Assembly (NCBI RefSeq): GCF_000737695.1
Contig: NZ_JPRM01000006.1
Span: 248,001 to 312,000, forward strand
Length of the DNA: 64,000 nt
Direction of reading: 5' to 3'
Origin: Flavobacterium hydatis
GTDB taxonomy: Bacteria; Bacteroidota; Bacteroidia; Flavobacteriales; Flavobacteriaceae
Shown here: positions 40,501 through 49,209 of the stretch, piece by piece
Numbering within the stretch: the first letter of the stretch is position 1
How the letters are laid out: each line of letters opens with the position of its first letter
The notes under the pieces: generated by a model
The model's database searches: none
Told to the model about the DNA's origin: nothing
The model's input: only the letters and a program-made list of their open reading frames with translations
Program-made: the position numbers and the translations under genes

Positions 40501-43182
40501 ATAAGTATTATATGGAGAATAAGTTGTCGAGATAACATCGGTACTAAAATCTCCTCCCTCTTCATACACTTTGGTAATAAAAGCTGCTTTTAGCATTCCC
40601 GGTGCCTGACCTTGTAATTTAGGTTCAATATTTACAGATGCTCTCCCGTTAGCATCTAGTTTACCCGAAAAGATATTAATTTCTTCGGTACTGAATTGTC
40701 GTACCAAATCATCAAAAACATATTTCTCATAACCTTTAAAAGTGGTACTTTGTTGCGAGAATTTTGCCTGCATTTCTACATTCAAATTTTTAGCAATCGC
40801 ACCATGAAGCCATGTAACTTCTAGGTTACTTGTATTTGGGTATGATGAAGATAATATCGCTCTTCTGAAAGTATTTTTAATTTTTAAACGATTTGGTTTA
40901 ATCGTCTCGATTTTTATGCTCTTATAATATTTAGCACCTCCCACACTTACCATTGCTTCCCAATTTCCTGTAGGCGCTTCTTGATCTGTAGGAACTATAA
41001 ACGCATAATGGTTTAAGTCATTCGATTTCTGAACGGTTTGATACGTAACTTTTCCGTTAGGATCTGTCAATCTAAATTTTATAGGATGTGCTTTTGGTAA
41101 TTTATTTGCTGCATCGTTTAAGATAAATGATAAATACAAATTATCTCCCGGACGCCAAACACCACGCTCTCCGTAAATGAATCCTTTTAATCCTTTTTGC
41201 AAGGTTTCGCCAGCAACATCAAAATTACTTACTGACAATGAATTTCCGTCGTCTAGTTTTACATAAGTCGATTGTGTTCCTAAGGTAACTATGGCAAAAT
41301 ACGCAAACTTGTCTAACTGAAAAGATGCAATTCCTTCGCTGCTTGTTGTTCCTGTTGCTAGTTTTTGTTGTTGAAAACTGTATAAATCAACTCTTGCATT
41401 CGAAACTGGTTCTGTTGTGATTATATTATTTACTACAAATAAATAAGATTTATTTTCTCCTCGTTTGGCAATTACTCCCAAATCTGAAGCTAGAATATTT
41501 GTTCCTATTTTGGCATTATAATAATATGAACCCGTACAAGGGTCTTGACTTTCTCTCCAGTCATAATCATCATAGTAATAATCGTCGTACGAGTTACCAC
41601 TGTAGTTTACATCATTTTCGTCTACATCTTCTTCCTCTTCTGTTTGATCTGAATCTTGATCGGTAGTTTCACATTTGTATAAAGAATACGCCCTTTTATA
41701 CGAGAACTCTACTCTATAAATTGCTCCTGGTTCTGGCGTTATAATTTTGGATAAATCCAAAGCATAAGTATTCCATTTAGTCGGATTAATTAAGGTATTC
41801 TCTTTAAGATTAAGCCTTGTTTTTGCAACTGGTTGTGCTACACGTTTTAAGTTCTGAGCTCCGTTTAACTCATTGTTTTGAAGAAACTGTAATATATTAT
41901 TTTTATAAATTTTGTACACTTTTACATCTACTGCACTAAGATTTACCGCTTCAAAATTCAGTTTTAAATTATTAGAACTTGGCAAAATTGTTCCGTTTTT
42001 TATAAAACGAATATTTGGTTTTATTTGGTCAAAAGAAATCTTCTCCGAATAATTTTCTGCCATTTTTCGACCGTACTGACTTTCTATTCCCTGAAAAACT
42101 TCTAACAATAATTCTCCTGTTACTGTTTCATCAGACACGGGTTCTGCCTCTGTTTCTTCTGCAACTTCTTGCACAGCTACCGCAGCACTATCTACCGCAA
42201 CGCTTGCTGAATCTACAGCTACACTTGCCGAATCTACAACGGCAACAGCAACTTCATGTACAACTTCTTTAGCTGGTTTTTCGTTACTAAAATAAACTTT
42301 TAGCGTATTTCCTTGCGTAGAGAATTTTAAATTATTTGTGTTTTGTATCGCCACCAATCCTTTAAAATCTTGTCCTTTCTCTAATGGCTCTGAGAAATTA
42401 ATAGATACGGATTGATTGTTTTCATCTGGAATCTCGACTTTAATAATTTTAAACTCGTTTATAGATGTAACTGGGAAATCCATTTTTCCCTTTTGGTCAA
42501 TATCAAAATCATTTCCATCATAAGAAATTTCAAGATTACTTGCATCAGGTAAACGCTGGATACTATCTATGATAAACTTAAATTCTTTCCCAGAACTTGC
42601 CGCTTTATCAAATTTTATTTTTAGGTCTTTTCCGTTATGACTTGCTGAAACCAGTTTTTTTGCCGTTTCTAAATCAATAATGTCAGCCGTTTTTAATACA
42701 CAATTCAGGTATTGATATTCTTTACTATACGATTGAACATCTAGCGTGTTTACAATAAAATCTTGTTTAACTGTTTTAACTGTAAAATTGAATTTAGACA
42801 AATCTTTATCATCGTCTCCTTTTTTAGGAAGCGTAATTAGTTTATCTAAATTTAGGGTTACCTGATATTCGGTTCCGGCTTTTAGTTTTTTTTCGGGGAT
42901 AAAAGCAATCGTATTGCTAGAAAGCGCCACAACTTTACCATCGACACTTGGAGAAATATCGAATAAATCATTATCTAAAACCTCATTTATTTTCCATTCT
43001 TTTTTCTCAAAAGCCAAAACAACGCGTATATCCGATTGAGATGAAACGATCCCACCCGTAAAACTCGTTATATATTCTTTGAACAATGAAAAATCAGAAT
43101 TGAAATCGGAAGCAGATTTCCTGCCACAACCCTGAAAAATAAAAAACACAAACAACGCGTAAACTAATCCTCTTGCTTTCAA
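37504..43182 (-). CDS. Alpha-2-macroglobulin family lipoprotein
   Basis: A very large lipoprotein of 1892 residues with signal lipobox FQGC at about 16-19. A string of MG (macroglobulin) domains, a bait region and the thioester domain follow. The thioester is intact: PHGCVEQTTSS at about residue 1447 has the CxEQ needed to trap an attacking protease covalently. C-terminal A2M_comp helices and a final receptor-like domain complete it. Bacterial alpha-2-macroglobulins sit in the periplasm beside PBP1C and are thought to catch proteases that breach the envelope. Unusual is a low-complexity stretch at about 312-334 built of VDSASVA repeats. Confidence 0.93.
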   Translation of the reverse strand: MKARGLVYALFVFFIFQGCGRKSASDFNSDFSLFKEYITSFTGGIVSSQSDIRVVLAFEKKEWKINEVLDNDLFDISPSVDGKVVALSSNTIAFIPEKKLKAGTEYQVTLNLDKLITLPKKGDDDKDLSKFNFTVKTVKQDFIVNTLDVQSYSKEYQYLNCVLKTADIIDLETAKKLVSASHNGKDLKIKFDKAASSGKEFKFIIDSIQRLPDASNLEISYDGNDFDIDQKGKMDFPVTSINEFKIIKVEIPDENNQSVSINFSEPLEKGQDFKGLVAIQNTNNLKFSTQGNTLKVYFSNEKPAKEVVHEVAVAVVDSASVAVDSASVAVDSAAVAVQEVAEETEAEPVSDETVTGELLLEVFQGIESQYGRKMAENYSEKISFDQIKPNIRFIKNGTILPSSNNLKLNFEAVNLSAVDVKVYKIYKNNILQFLQNNELNGAQNLKRVAQPVAKTRLNLKENTLINPTKWNTYALDLSKIITPEPGAIYRVEFSYKRAYSLYKCETTDQDSDQTEEEEDVDENDVNYSGNSYDDYYYDDYDWRESQDPCTGSYYYNAKIGTNILASDLGVIAKRGENKSYLFVVNNIITTEPVSNARVDLYSFQQQKLATGTTSSEGIASFQLDKFAYFAIVTLGTQSTYVKLDDGNSLSVSNFDVAGETLQKGLKGFIYGERGVWRPGDNLYLSFILNDAANKLPKAHPIKFRLTDPNGKVTYQTVQKSNDLNHYAFIVPTDQEAPTGNWEAMVSVGGAKYYKSIKIETIKPNRLKIKNTFRRAILSSSYPNTSNLEVTWLHGAIAKNLNVEMQAKFSQQSTTFKGYEKYVFDDLVRQFSTEEINIFSGKLDANGRASVNIEPKLQGQAPGMLKAAFITKVYEEGGDFSTDVISTTYSPYNTYVGVKSPEPTKYGMLETRKQNRFDIVTVDENGRPKSVRNLEVKIYKTEWRWWWDASSDNLSNYNSSNATTAYRTFNVNTDSNGKGSFQFALTDEEWGRYLIRVSDEVGGHASAITVNIDWPIWSGKTRNTDASTANMLVFSTDKKNYAVGEKAQISFPSSEGGRALVSIENGSKVVQTLWVKTQKGETKVEVPITGAMAPNVYFNITLLQPHASTKNDSPIRMYGIVPIEVIDKTTILAPSIAMPDVLKPEQTFPIKVSEKSGKEMTYTIAVVDEGLLDLTRFKTPNAWDSFYVREALGVKTWDVYDDVIGAYGGKVNQIFSIGGDQDLGGGKAKKANRFKPVVIYLGPFKLGKGETKTHQVKLPKYIGSVRTMVVAGDANTSAYGSVEKATPVRSPLMVLASLPRKISPSEKVTLPVTIFAMEKNIKNVTVQIKTSNGLRVVGSPAQRLTFTQPDEKMAYFNLEVGGMTGIAKVQVIATSGTEKSVYDVEIDMTNPNPVTNTFTDVILEPNSSKTIVWKTFGVSGSNKAKLEVSSMPTINLNGRLQFLIQYPHGCVEQTTSSVFPQLFLNDVADIDATRQQLIQKNVTAGITRLGSFQLPNGGLSYWQGNSIADDWGSSYAGHFMIEAEKKGYVLPINFKSKWLSYQQREAKQWRFEPRYGNDMAQAYRLYTLALAGSSDLSSMNRLRETKGISNESKLRLAAAYVLAGQKSAASSLLLSSKIDDESSEYNYYYYGSSDRNRAMALETMLLLGQKQKAFTMATKLAKNMASDQWMSTQTTAYSLYAMAQFSLNNGVKGIDVQFSKDGKSQVIKTSKTVADRSLVVKTGTNSITLKNNKKNTIYVRVLNTGILPIGQENVVQSDVSAGIVFKNRKGGVINVSKITQGTEFIAEVTVRSQRNERVENVALSQILPSGFEIVNTRFTDYGDATNNVADYIDIRDDRTNFYFGLKAGETKVFKILLNASYLGNYYLPGLQCEAMYDHTFLARTKGFWVEVVK
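42183..42245 (-). repeat. 21-bp tandem repeat coding for VDSASVA units
   Basis: Three near-identical 21-base units lie inside the alpha-2-macroglobulin gene. They encode (A)VVDSASVAVDSASVAVDSAAV. The units keep frame, so the protein gains or loses seven residues per unit. Confidence 0.75.
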
Positions 43183-43536
43183 TTGAGTATATAATTAATG
43201 GTTACAAAATAATATAGTATATAAAGATCGTAGCATTTCACAATCAAAACCCTGATTCCTTAATTGCTCATTATATGTAATAAAAGTACTGTAAATTTTA
43301 ATTACTTTCAAGAGGGAAGTAAGCATAAAAATGTATAAAAGAAAGCAACATCTGTTTTACACAATGATAACCAATAGTTTACATTTTTTGCACTAAAAAT
43401 AAAAAATCTCAATATATTGTTTATTAGACTTATTTAGGCTAAAAATATCTTTTAAACTGTAATTTAAACATCTAATTTCCAATTGTTTTTAAGAATAATC
43501 CACTCCAATAATGATAATTAAATTTTATTTAAGGCT
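43183..43536. other. Intergenic region without a recognisable gene
   Basis: About 350 AT-rich bases between the divergent alpha-2-macroglobulin gene and the small ORF at 43537. No hairpin, RNA gene or convincing frame was found. Both divergent promoters must lie here. Confidence 0.5.
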
Positions 43537-43608
43537 ATGAAAAACCAATTATTAAATGTAGTATATTTCGCTTATTTTAATAATATTAAAAAACATCAAA
43601 TAGCTTGA
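43537..43608 (+). CDS. Possible 23-residue upstream ORF
   Basis: ATG at 43537, preceded by AAGGCT, opens 23 codons (MKNQLLNVVYFAYFNNIKKH, then QIA). It stops with TGA at 43606-43608, which overlaps the TTG start of the next gene as TTGA. That geometry suggests translational coupling. It may equally be chance in AT-rich DNA. Confidence 0.35.
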   Translation: MKNQLLNVVYFAYFNNIKKHQIA

Positions 43609-44135
43609 ATAACTACTCCACAGAAAATGAATTTATTATAAAAAATAAATCAGTTATCGTATACCTCCTGATGGTAGTAACTTTTATTATTTTGTTGTGT
43701 TTTGCAGATTATTATGTTCTACCAGCCTCAAAAACAACAGATGTAATAACACACTATGCCGTGAGGACTACAGGAGGAGGAAATGGATCTAAACCACAAA
43801 AAGTTTCTGTTCATTATTATACGCAGAAGGGTTTTACTTTTTCGACTATCAGAGATGATATTGAGGAGAATGATATCGAACTTGAGTATTCTTTGTTATT
43901 TAAATCTGTAACTAAAGTAAGATCTAATAAGAATGATTACACCGATCTTCTTTGTAATGATTTAAGTAGTAACGGAATTCAGTTTTACTTTTGTGGCGTA
44001 CTACTTATTTCTATAGCTATAAGTTTGAGAATACTTCTTTCTAAAAAGGGCTTTTCTGAAAACACATTTTACAACATAATTTGTTTTAATTCATTTATGA
44101 TATTCGTATGTGTTTACATGACTTATCTGTATTAA
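43605..44135 (+). CDS. Hypothetical membrane protein
   Basis: Unrecognised protein of 176 residues with three predicted helices, at about 17-37 (VIVYLLMVVTFIILLCFADY), 131-147 and 156-175. An extracytoplasmic domain of about 90 residues lies between the first two. The start is TTG at 43605: an in-frame stop lies only five codons upstream and the next methionine falls inside the first helix. The helix-domain-two-helix layout is seen in small bacterial membrane proteins of unknown function. No relation to tadA, which is convergent. Confidence 0.6.
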   Translation: MNNYSTENEFIIKNKSVIVYLLMVVTFIILLCFADYYVLPASKTTDVITHYAVRTTGGGNGSKPQKVSVHYYTQKGFTFSTIRDDIEENDIELEYSLLFKSVTKVRSNKNDYTDLLCNDLSSNGIQFYFCGVLLISIAISLRILLSKKGFSENTFYNIICFNSFMIFVCVYMTYLY

Positions 44136-44147
44136 ACTCAGTATACG

Positions 44148-44591
44148 TTATCTTCGCTTTTTAGCAAAGAAACGTTTCATTAAATCCGAAGCTTCATTTG
44201 CCATAACACCACGAACAACAACAGTTTTAGGATGTAGTTGTGTTCCCATTTTTTCGTAACCACGATGTTCATCGCTTGCTCCAAAAACAATTTTAGAAAT
44301 CTGACTCCAATATAAAGCTCCAGCACACATCTGGCAAGGTTCCAGCGTTACGAAAAGTGTACAGTCTTTTAAATATTTTCCACCTAAAAAATTAGCTGCA
44401 GCAGTTATTGCCTGCATTTCGGCATGAGCCGTAACATCATTTAGTAATTCGGTTAAATTATGACTTCTTGCAATGACTTTATTATCAATTACAATAATGG
44501 CTCCAACAGGAATTTCATCTTTATCAAATGCCATTTCTGCTTCTTGCAAAGCCTTTTTCATAAAATACTCGTCGGTAAAAATTTCTATCAT
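44148..44591 (-). CDS. tadA: tRNA-specific adenosine deaminase
   Basis: About 147 residues from the ATG at 44591. The frame is open for another 60 codons, but those do not resemble the family. The enzyme makes inosine at the wobble position of tRNA-Arg(ACG). The zinc-dependent deaminase motifs are intact: THAEMQAI (HAE with the catalytic Glu) near residue 55 and TLEPCQMCAGA (PCxxC) near 85. The chosen start gives MIEIFTDEYFMKKALQEAEM, the usual TadA N-terminus. It is divergent from the cysteine-rich/TonB-C gene. Confidence 0.95.
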   Translation of the reverse strand: MIEIFTDEYFMKKALQEAEMAFDKDEIPVGAIIVIDNKVIARSHNLTELLNDVTAHAEMQAITAAANFLGGKYLKDCTLFVTLEPCQMCAGALYWSQISKIVFGASDEHRGYEKMGTQLHPKTVVVRGVMANEASDLMKRFFAKKRR

Positions 44592-44652
44592 AAAACAAAA
44601 ATACATTTTTAAGAAGTAATTTTTATTACATTTATTTTTTGATTTATAAAAT

Positions 44653-45456
44653 ATGCCAACAAAACATAAAATAAGTATTCCTGAGCCTTGCCACGAAAAC
44701 TGGGATAAAATGACACCTAAAGACAACGGTCGGTTTTGTCTTAGTTGTTCTAAAACCGTTGTTGATTTCACAAAGATGTTACCTGATGAAGTACAGCATT
44801 TCTTTATGGCAAATCAGAACAAAAGTGTTTGTGGCAGATTCAAAAACTCTCAATTAGAAAACATAATAATTCAAATTCCAACTGAAGTTTTATACAAGCA
44901 GACTCAATATCATAAAATGTTTTTATTAGCATTGTTTATTGCTATGGGAACTACATTGTTTAGTTGCCAAGATAAAAACGGAGACAAACAAAAAATTGAC
45001 AAAATAGAAATTGTTAAGGATTCCTCAACTGGAGAAAACACTATAGCTGAAAATAAATCATCTTATCCACCTCCTCCAAAAACTAACTATGAAGAATCAA
45101 ATTCAGAAAAACCGGTTATAATGATTACAAAAGGAATGGTAATTCCTGAGAGCATACCTTTTGAGTATAATATTGTTTATAATTCAGGTGATTTAGATAT
45201 TTTACCAGTACCAAAAAATGGAATGAAAGAGTTTTATAAGTTTATAAATAAAAGCTATATCGCTTCAAATCAGGAAAAAATATCTATTTTGTTTGTAATA
45301 GAAAAAGATGGTAGTTTGAGTAATTTCAACATAATTAAAAACAACTCTAAAGGAAATGGAGAAGAAATTATTAAAATTTTAAAAACCGCTCCAAAATGGA
45401 TTCCAGGAAAATTAAACAATCGTATTGTTCGATCTACCTACACTTTACCCATATAA
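44653..45456 (+). CDS. Cysteine-rich N-domain, membrane helix, TonB C-terminal domain protein (copy 1)
   Basis: A protein of 267 residues. An N-terminal cytoplasmic domain (about 1-75) has regularly spaced Cys/His in CHENWDKMTPKDNGRFCLSC and, later, SVCGRF, which could bind zinc. A membrane helix follows at about 86-105 (MFLLALFIAMGTTLFSC), then a linker of about 80 residues rich in Lys, Pro and Ser. The C-terminal TonB_C-like domain at about 190-267 ends APKWIPGKLNNRIVRSTYTL. That domain in TonB contacts the TonB box of outer-membrane receptors. A fusion of a cytoplasmic metal-site domain with a periplasmic TonB_C domain suggests signalling or a specialised energy transducer. Confidence 0.7.
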   Translation: MPTKHKISIPEPCHENWDKMTPKDNGRFCLSCSKTVVDFTKMLPDEVQHFFMANQNKSVCGRFKNSQLENIIIQIPTEVLYKQTQYHKMFLLALFIAMGTTLFSCQDKNGDKQKIDKIEIVKDSSTGENTIAENKSSYPPPPKTNYEESNSEKPVIMITKGMVIPESIPFEYNIVYNSGDLDILPVPKNGMKEFYKFINKSYIASNQEKISILFVIEKDGSLSNFNIIKNNSKGNGEEIIKILKTAPKWIPGKLNNRIVRSTYTLPI

Positions 45457-45465
45457 TTTATGAAT

Positions 45466-46329
45466 ATGCCAACAAAACATAAAATAAGTATTCCTGAGCC
45501 TTGCCACGAAAACTGGAATGAAATGACACCTAAAGATAATGGTCAGTTTTGTCTTAGTTGTTCTAAAACTGTTGTTGATTTCACAAAGATGCTACCTGAT
45601 GAAATACAGCATTTTTTCATGGTAAATCAGAATAAGAGTGTTTGTGGCAGATTTAAAAACTCTCAACTAGAAAATATAATAGTTCAAATTCCGACTGAAG
45701 TTTTATACAAGCAGACTCAATATCATAAAATGTTTTTATTAGCATTGTTTATCGCTATGGGTACAACATTGTTTAGTTGCCAAGATAAAAATGGAGACAA
45801 GCAAAAAATTGACAAAATAGAAATTGTTAAGGATTCCTCAACTGATCAAAGAGTTAGAGTTGGAGATATTAAAGTTAGCGGAAATGAATCAACACAGATT
45901 CCGCCTCCACCGCCTCCAAAAACTAATCAGGTTAAATTTGTAAAACCAGATCCCATAAATTGCGCTAAAACCACTAAAGATAAACCACAAGCATCAAAGC
46001 AAAATAAAGAAGATGATTCTGTATTTACTACAGGTGCGGTAATGCATATAAATGCAGAATTCCCTGGAGGTATTGATCCATTTTATACCTTTTTTGCTAA
46101 TGAATTTAAAGCACCCGAAAATACAGACACCAAAAATCTCAAAATTAGAATCTCCTTTGCAGTAGAAAAAAACGGAACTTTATCCTATCTTGAATCAGCA
46201 CCTCCTATTGATAAAGCAATAGAGAACGAAATTATTAGAGTTTTAAGTTTATCACCAAAATGGGAACCCGGAGAATCTAGTGGAAAAAAAATAAGGATGC
46301 AATATTCCCTACCAATTGTATTGGAATGA
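45466..46329 (+). CDS. Cysteine-rich N-domain, membrane helix, TonB C-terminal domain protein (copy 2)
   Basis: A tandem paralogue of the gene before it. From the second ATG (45466) it has 287 residues; an ATG six bases earlier is possible. The first 130 residues are nearly identical to copy 1 (CHENWNEMTPKDNGQFCLSC, SVCGRF, the same membrane helix). The linker then diverges into a proline run (PPPPPPKTN) and a KTTKDKPQASKQNK segment, and the TonB_C-like domain ends LSPKWEPGESSGKKIRMQYS. Identical front ends with different back ends suggest shared input and different partners. It starts nine bases after copy 1. Confidence 0.7.
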   Translation: MPTKHKISIPEPCHENWNEMTPKDNGQFCLSCSKTVVDFTKMLPDEIQHFFMVNQNKSVCGRFKNSQLENIIVQIPTEVLYKQTQYHKMFLLALFIAMGTTLFSCQDKNGDKQKIDKIEIVKDSSTDQRVRVGDIKVSGNESTQIPPPPPPKTNQVKFVKPDPINCAKTTKDKPQASKQNKEDDSVFTTGAVMHINAEFPGGIDPFYTFFANEFKAPENTDTKNLKIRISFAVEKNGTLSYLESAPPIDKAIENEIIRVLSLSPKWEPGESSGKKIRMQYSLPIVLE

Positions 46330-46359
46330 TATCTCGGATAAAATTTAAATTTAAAACCG

Positions 46360-46367
46360 TAAATTTG
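46360..46367 (+). promoter_or_regulatory. -7 box of dxs
   Basis: TAAATTTG fits TAnnTTTG and lies 14 bases before the dxs start codon. No -33 box is evident. Confidence 0.45.
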
Positions 46368-46381
46368 CTTTTTACCTTACA

Positions 46382-48163
46382 ATGAAAAGCAATTTACTCT
46401 CCAACATATACAATCCTGCCGATTTACGCTTACTTCCCGAAGCGCAACTTCCTCAAGTGGCTCAGGAATTACGTGATTTTATTATTGATATTGTTTCTGT
46501 AAAAGAAGGTCATTTGGGCGCAAGCCTAGGTGTTACCGAACTTACTATTGCCTTGCATTACGTGTTTAACACGCCCGACGATTTATTGGTTTGGGATGTA
46601 GGTCATCAAGCTTACGGACATAAAATCCTGACCGAAAGAAGAGAAATTTTTCATACCAATCGCCAACTTAACGGAATTTCTGGTTTCCCAAAAAGAGCCG
46701 AAAGCAACTACGATACCTTTGGCGTAGGCCACTCTTCTACTTCTATTTCGGCAGCATTAGGAATGGCAATTGCATCTAATCTAAAAGGAGATTTCGATAA
46801 ACATCATATTGCTGTAATTGGCGATGCTTCGATTGCATCGGGAATGGCTTTTGAAGGTTTAAATCATGCTGGTGTAACAGATGCTAATTTATTGGTAATC
46901 TTAAACGATAATGCCATCGGGATTGACCCTAGTGTAGGTGCGCTCAAGAAATATCTCACTGCGGTAAAAGAAGGAAAAAATCCGAAGAAGAATAACATGA
47001 TCAAATCATTAAATTTTGATTATTCGGGTCCTATCGATGGGCATGATATTTTTGCTTTGATAAAAGAATTAAAACGTTTAAAAGACATAAAAGGTCCTAA
47101 ATTCCTGCATATTGTTACGACCAAAGGAAAGGGATTACAACAAGCCGAAGAAAATCAGGTTCAATATCACGCTCCTGGAAAATTTAATGCTTCGACTGGA
47201 GAAATCATTCCTAAAATCGAAGATAATCTTCCGCCAAAATACCAAGATGTTTTTGGGTTAACCATTTTAGATTTAGCTCAAAAGAATGAAAAAATTGTTG
47301 GTATTACTCCTGCAATGCCATCAGGGAGTTCACTTAAATTTATGATGGATGCTTTTCCTAAACGCGCCTTTGATGTAGGTATTGCCGAACAACATGCTGT
47401 AACGCTTGCTGCCGGAATGGCAACTCAGGGCATGATCGTTTTTTGCAACATTTACTCAACTTTTTTGCAGCGTGCTTACGATCAGGTAATACACGATGTC
47501 GCTTTACAGGATTTGCCTGTTATCTTTTGTCTAGACAGAGCTGGTCTGGTTGGAGAAGATGGCGCAACACATCATGGCGTTTTTGATATTGCTTATTTAC
47601 GCTGTATTCCTAACCTCATAATTTATGCTCCGTTAAACGAGATAGGATTACAAAACATTTTATATACGGCACAACTAGGATTAGATCATCCTATCGCGAT
47701 TAGATATCCTAGAGGTCGCGGCGTTATTACAGATTGGCAAAAGAATTATTTTAAGAATTATGCTACAATCGAAATTGGAGCAGCATCTTGCCTAAAAGAC
47801 GGAACTGAAACTGCAGTTTTATCTACTGGAACTATTGGAAACAACGTAATAACTGCACTAGCAAATATTGGTAACCCAAATACTATTGCGCATTACGACT
47901 TTCCATTCATTAAACCACTAGACAACAAACTATTACAAGCTATTTTTAGTAAATACCCAACTATAATTACTATAGAAGATGGTGCTATAAATGGTGGTTT
48001 TGGAACTGCAATTTTAGAATTTTCGGCATTACATAATTACAATACTAAAATACAAATACTAGGAATTCCTGACACTTTTATTGAGCATGGAACTGTTACC
48101 GAATTGCAACAATTATGCAATATTGACGTTAAAAGTTTAGAAAATCTTTTTTCTGTTGGTTAA
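46382..48163 (+). CDS. dxs: 1-deoxy-D-xylulose-5-phosphate synthase
   Basis: A cytoplasmic thiamine-diphosphate enzyme of 593 residues that joins pyruvate and glyceraldehyde 3-phosphate, the first step of the MEP isoprenoid pathway. The N-terminal ThDP-binding domain has VWDVGHQAYGHKILT and FGVGHSSTSISAALG, with the GDASIASGMAFEGLNHAG/NDN cofactor motif near 150-185. The pyrimidine-binding domain has FDVGIAEQHAVTLAAGMA near 345, and a transketolase C-terminal domain ends the protein. It is somewhat shorter than the roughly 620 residues of E. coli Dxs, but all three domains are present. Confidence 0.96.
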   Translation: MKSNLLSNIYNPADLRLLPEAQLPQVAQELRDFIIDIVSVKEGHLGASLGVTELTIALHYVFNTPDDLLVWDVGHQAYGHKILTERREIFHTNRQLNGISGFPKRAESNYDTFGVGHSSTSISAALGMAIASNLKGDFDKHHIAVIGDASIASGMAFEGLNHAGVTDANLLVILNDNAIGIDPSVGALKKYLTAVKEGKNPKKNNMIKSLNFDYSGPIDGHDIFALIKELKRLKDIKGPKFLHIVTTKGKGLQQAEENQVQYHAPGKFNASTGEIIPKIEDNLPPKYQDVFGLTILDLAQKNEKIVGITPAMPSGSSLKFMMDAFPKRAFDVGIAEQHAVTLAAGMATQGMIVFCNIYSTFLQRAYDQVIHDVALQDLPVIFCLDRAGLVGEDGATHHGVFDIAYLRCIPNLIIYAPLNEIGLQNILYTAQLGLDHPIAIRYPRGRGVITDWQKNYFKNYATIEIGAASCLKDGTETAVLSTGTIGNNVITALANIGNPNTIAHYDFPFIKPLDNKLLQAIFSKYPTIITIEDGAINGGFGTAILEFSALHNYNTKIQILGIPDTFIEHGTVTELQQLCNIDVKSLENLFSVG

Positions 48164-48201
48164 AAATAATTATTTTGCGGACCCAAACAAAAAATGCCAT
48201 A

Positions 48202-49197
48202 ATGAAATTATTCCGTTTATCTATTTTAGTACTTCTTATATTTTGTTCTTCTAAAAATTTCGCTCAGAATTATAAAATTCAGACGCAATTGGTACCAGAT
48301 ATTCAAACTCAATTACAAGATACTACCTCTAATTGGACAAAAAAGAATAAATTAGGATTTGATCTTACTCAAATTGCATTTGTTAACTGGAGTGCCGGGG
48401 GTACTAGTTCTATCTCTGGGCTTTTTAAAGGAGAATTTTCAAGAGTATATACGCTTGGTAATCACAAATGGGCAAATGAGCTTCTTGTAAAATATGGTTT
48501 AAACAAACAAGACGGAATTGAATTACGAAAAACCGATGATGCTTTCCTGTTTAACTCTACTTATGGTTTCAGAAAAGATAGTCTCTCGAATTGGTATTAT
48601 TCGGCAAAATTTAATTTAAATTCACAATTTACCAATGGATATTCTTACCCAAATACGGATAATCCTATTTCGAAACTTTTTGCTCCAGCTTATGTGTTCT
48701 TAGGAGCAGGAGCCGAAAACGCAAACAAAGCAAAGAATAGAACTTTTTATTTCTCTCCTGTTACGTTAAAGACCACTTTGGTATTAGATCAGACTTTAGC
48801 AAATCAAGGAGCCTTTGGTGTTAAAAAAGCAGTTTACGCACCAGATCCTCTAGATCCTAATACTCAAATTCTGATTGAAGAAGGACAGAAAATAAAAGCT
48901 GAATTTGGTATTTTATTAACCGCTTACACAAAAAACGAAATCTTCAAAAATATGTTTTTTGAAAACCGTCTTAGCCTTTATACCGATTACCTGAACCGAT
49001 TTGGAAATATCGATGTTGATTATGCGACTCGTTTAGACTTAGTTGTAAACGAATATGTAAAAGCAAATGTTGGTGTACATTTCGTTTATGACGACGACAT
49101 CAAATCTAAAAAGGAAGTTAATGGCGAGCAAATTACAGAAGGTCCAAAGGCACAACTAAAACAAGTCCTGGGAGTTGGTGTAGTATATGCCTTTTAG
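48202..49197 (+). CDS. DUF3078 domain protein, probable outer membrane protein
   Basis: About 331 residues from the ATG at 48202; the frame opens at a TTG 27 bases earlier, but the signal peptide (MKLFRLSILVLLIFCSSKNF, then AQ) begins at the ATG. The DUF3078 signature is visible in NWSAGGTSSISGLFKGEFSR and WANELLVKYGLNKQDGIELR. The second half has beta-barrel-like strands and ends GVGVVYAF, with a terminal phenylalanine. Family function is unknown. It follows dxs by 38 bases on the same strand. Confidence 0.85.
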   Translation: MKLFRLSILVLLIFCSSKNFAQNYKIQTQLVPDIQTQLQDTTSNWTKKNKLGFDLTQIAFVNWSAGGTSSISGLFKGEFSRVYTLGNHKWANELLVKYGLNKQDGIELRKTDDAFLFNSTYGFRKDSLSNWYYSAKFNLNSQFTNGYSYPNTDNPISKLFAPAYVFLGAGAENANKAKNRTFYFSPVTLKTTLVLDQTLANQGAFGVKKAVYAPDPLDPNTQILIEEGQKIKAEFGILLTAYTKNEIFKNMFFENRLSLYTDYLNRFGNIDVDYATRLDLVVNEYVKANVGVHFVYDDDIKSKKEVNGEQITEGPKAQLKQVLGVGVVYAF

Positions 49198-49209
49198 ATA
49201 ACTAAACTG

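Noticed and set aside
42015..42272. Leucine-rich plus-strand frame of 85 codons
   Set aside because: Antisense shadow of the alpha-2-macroglobulin gene, including its tandem repeat.
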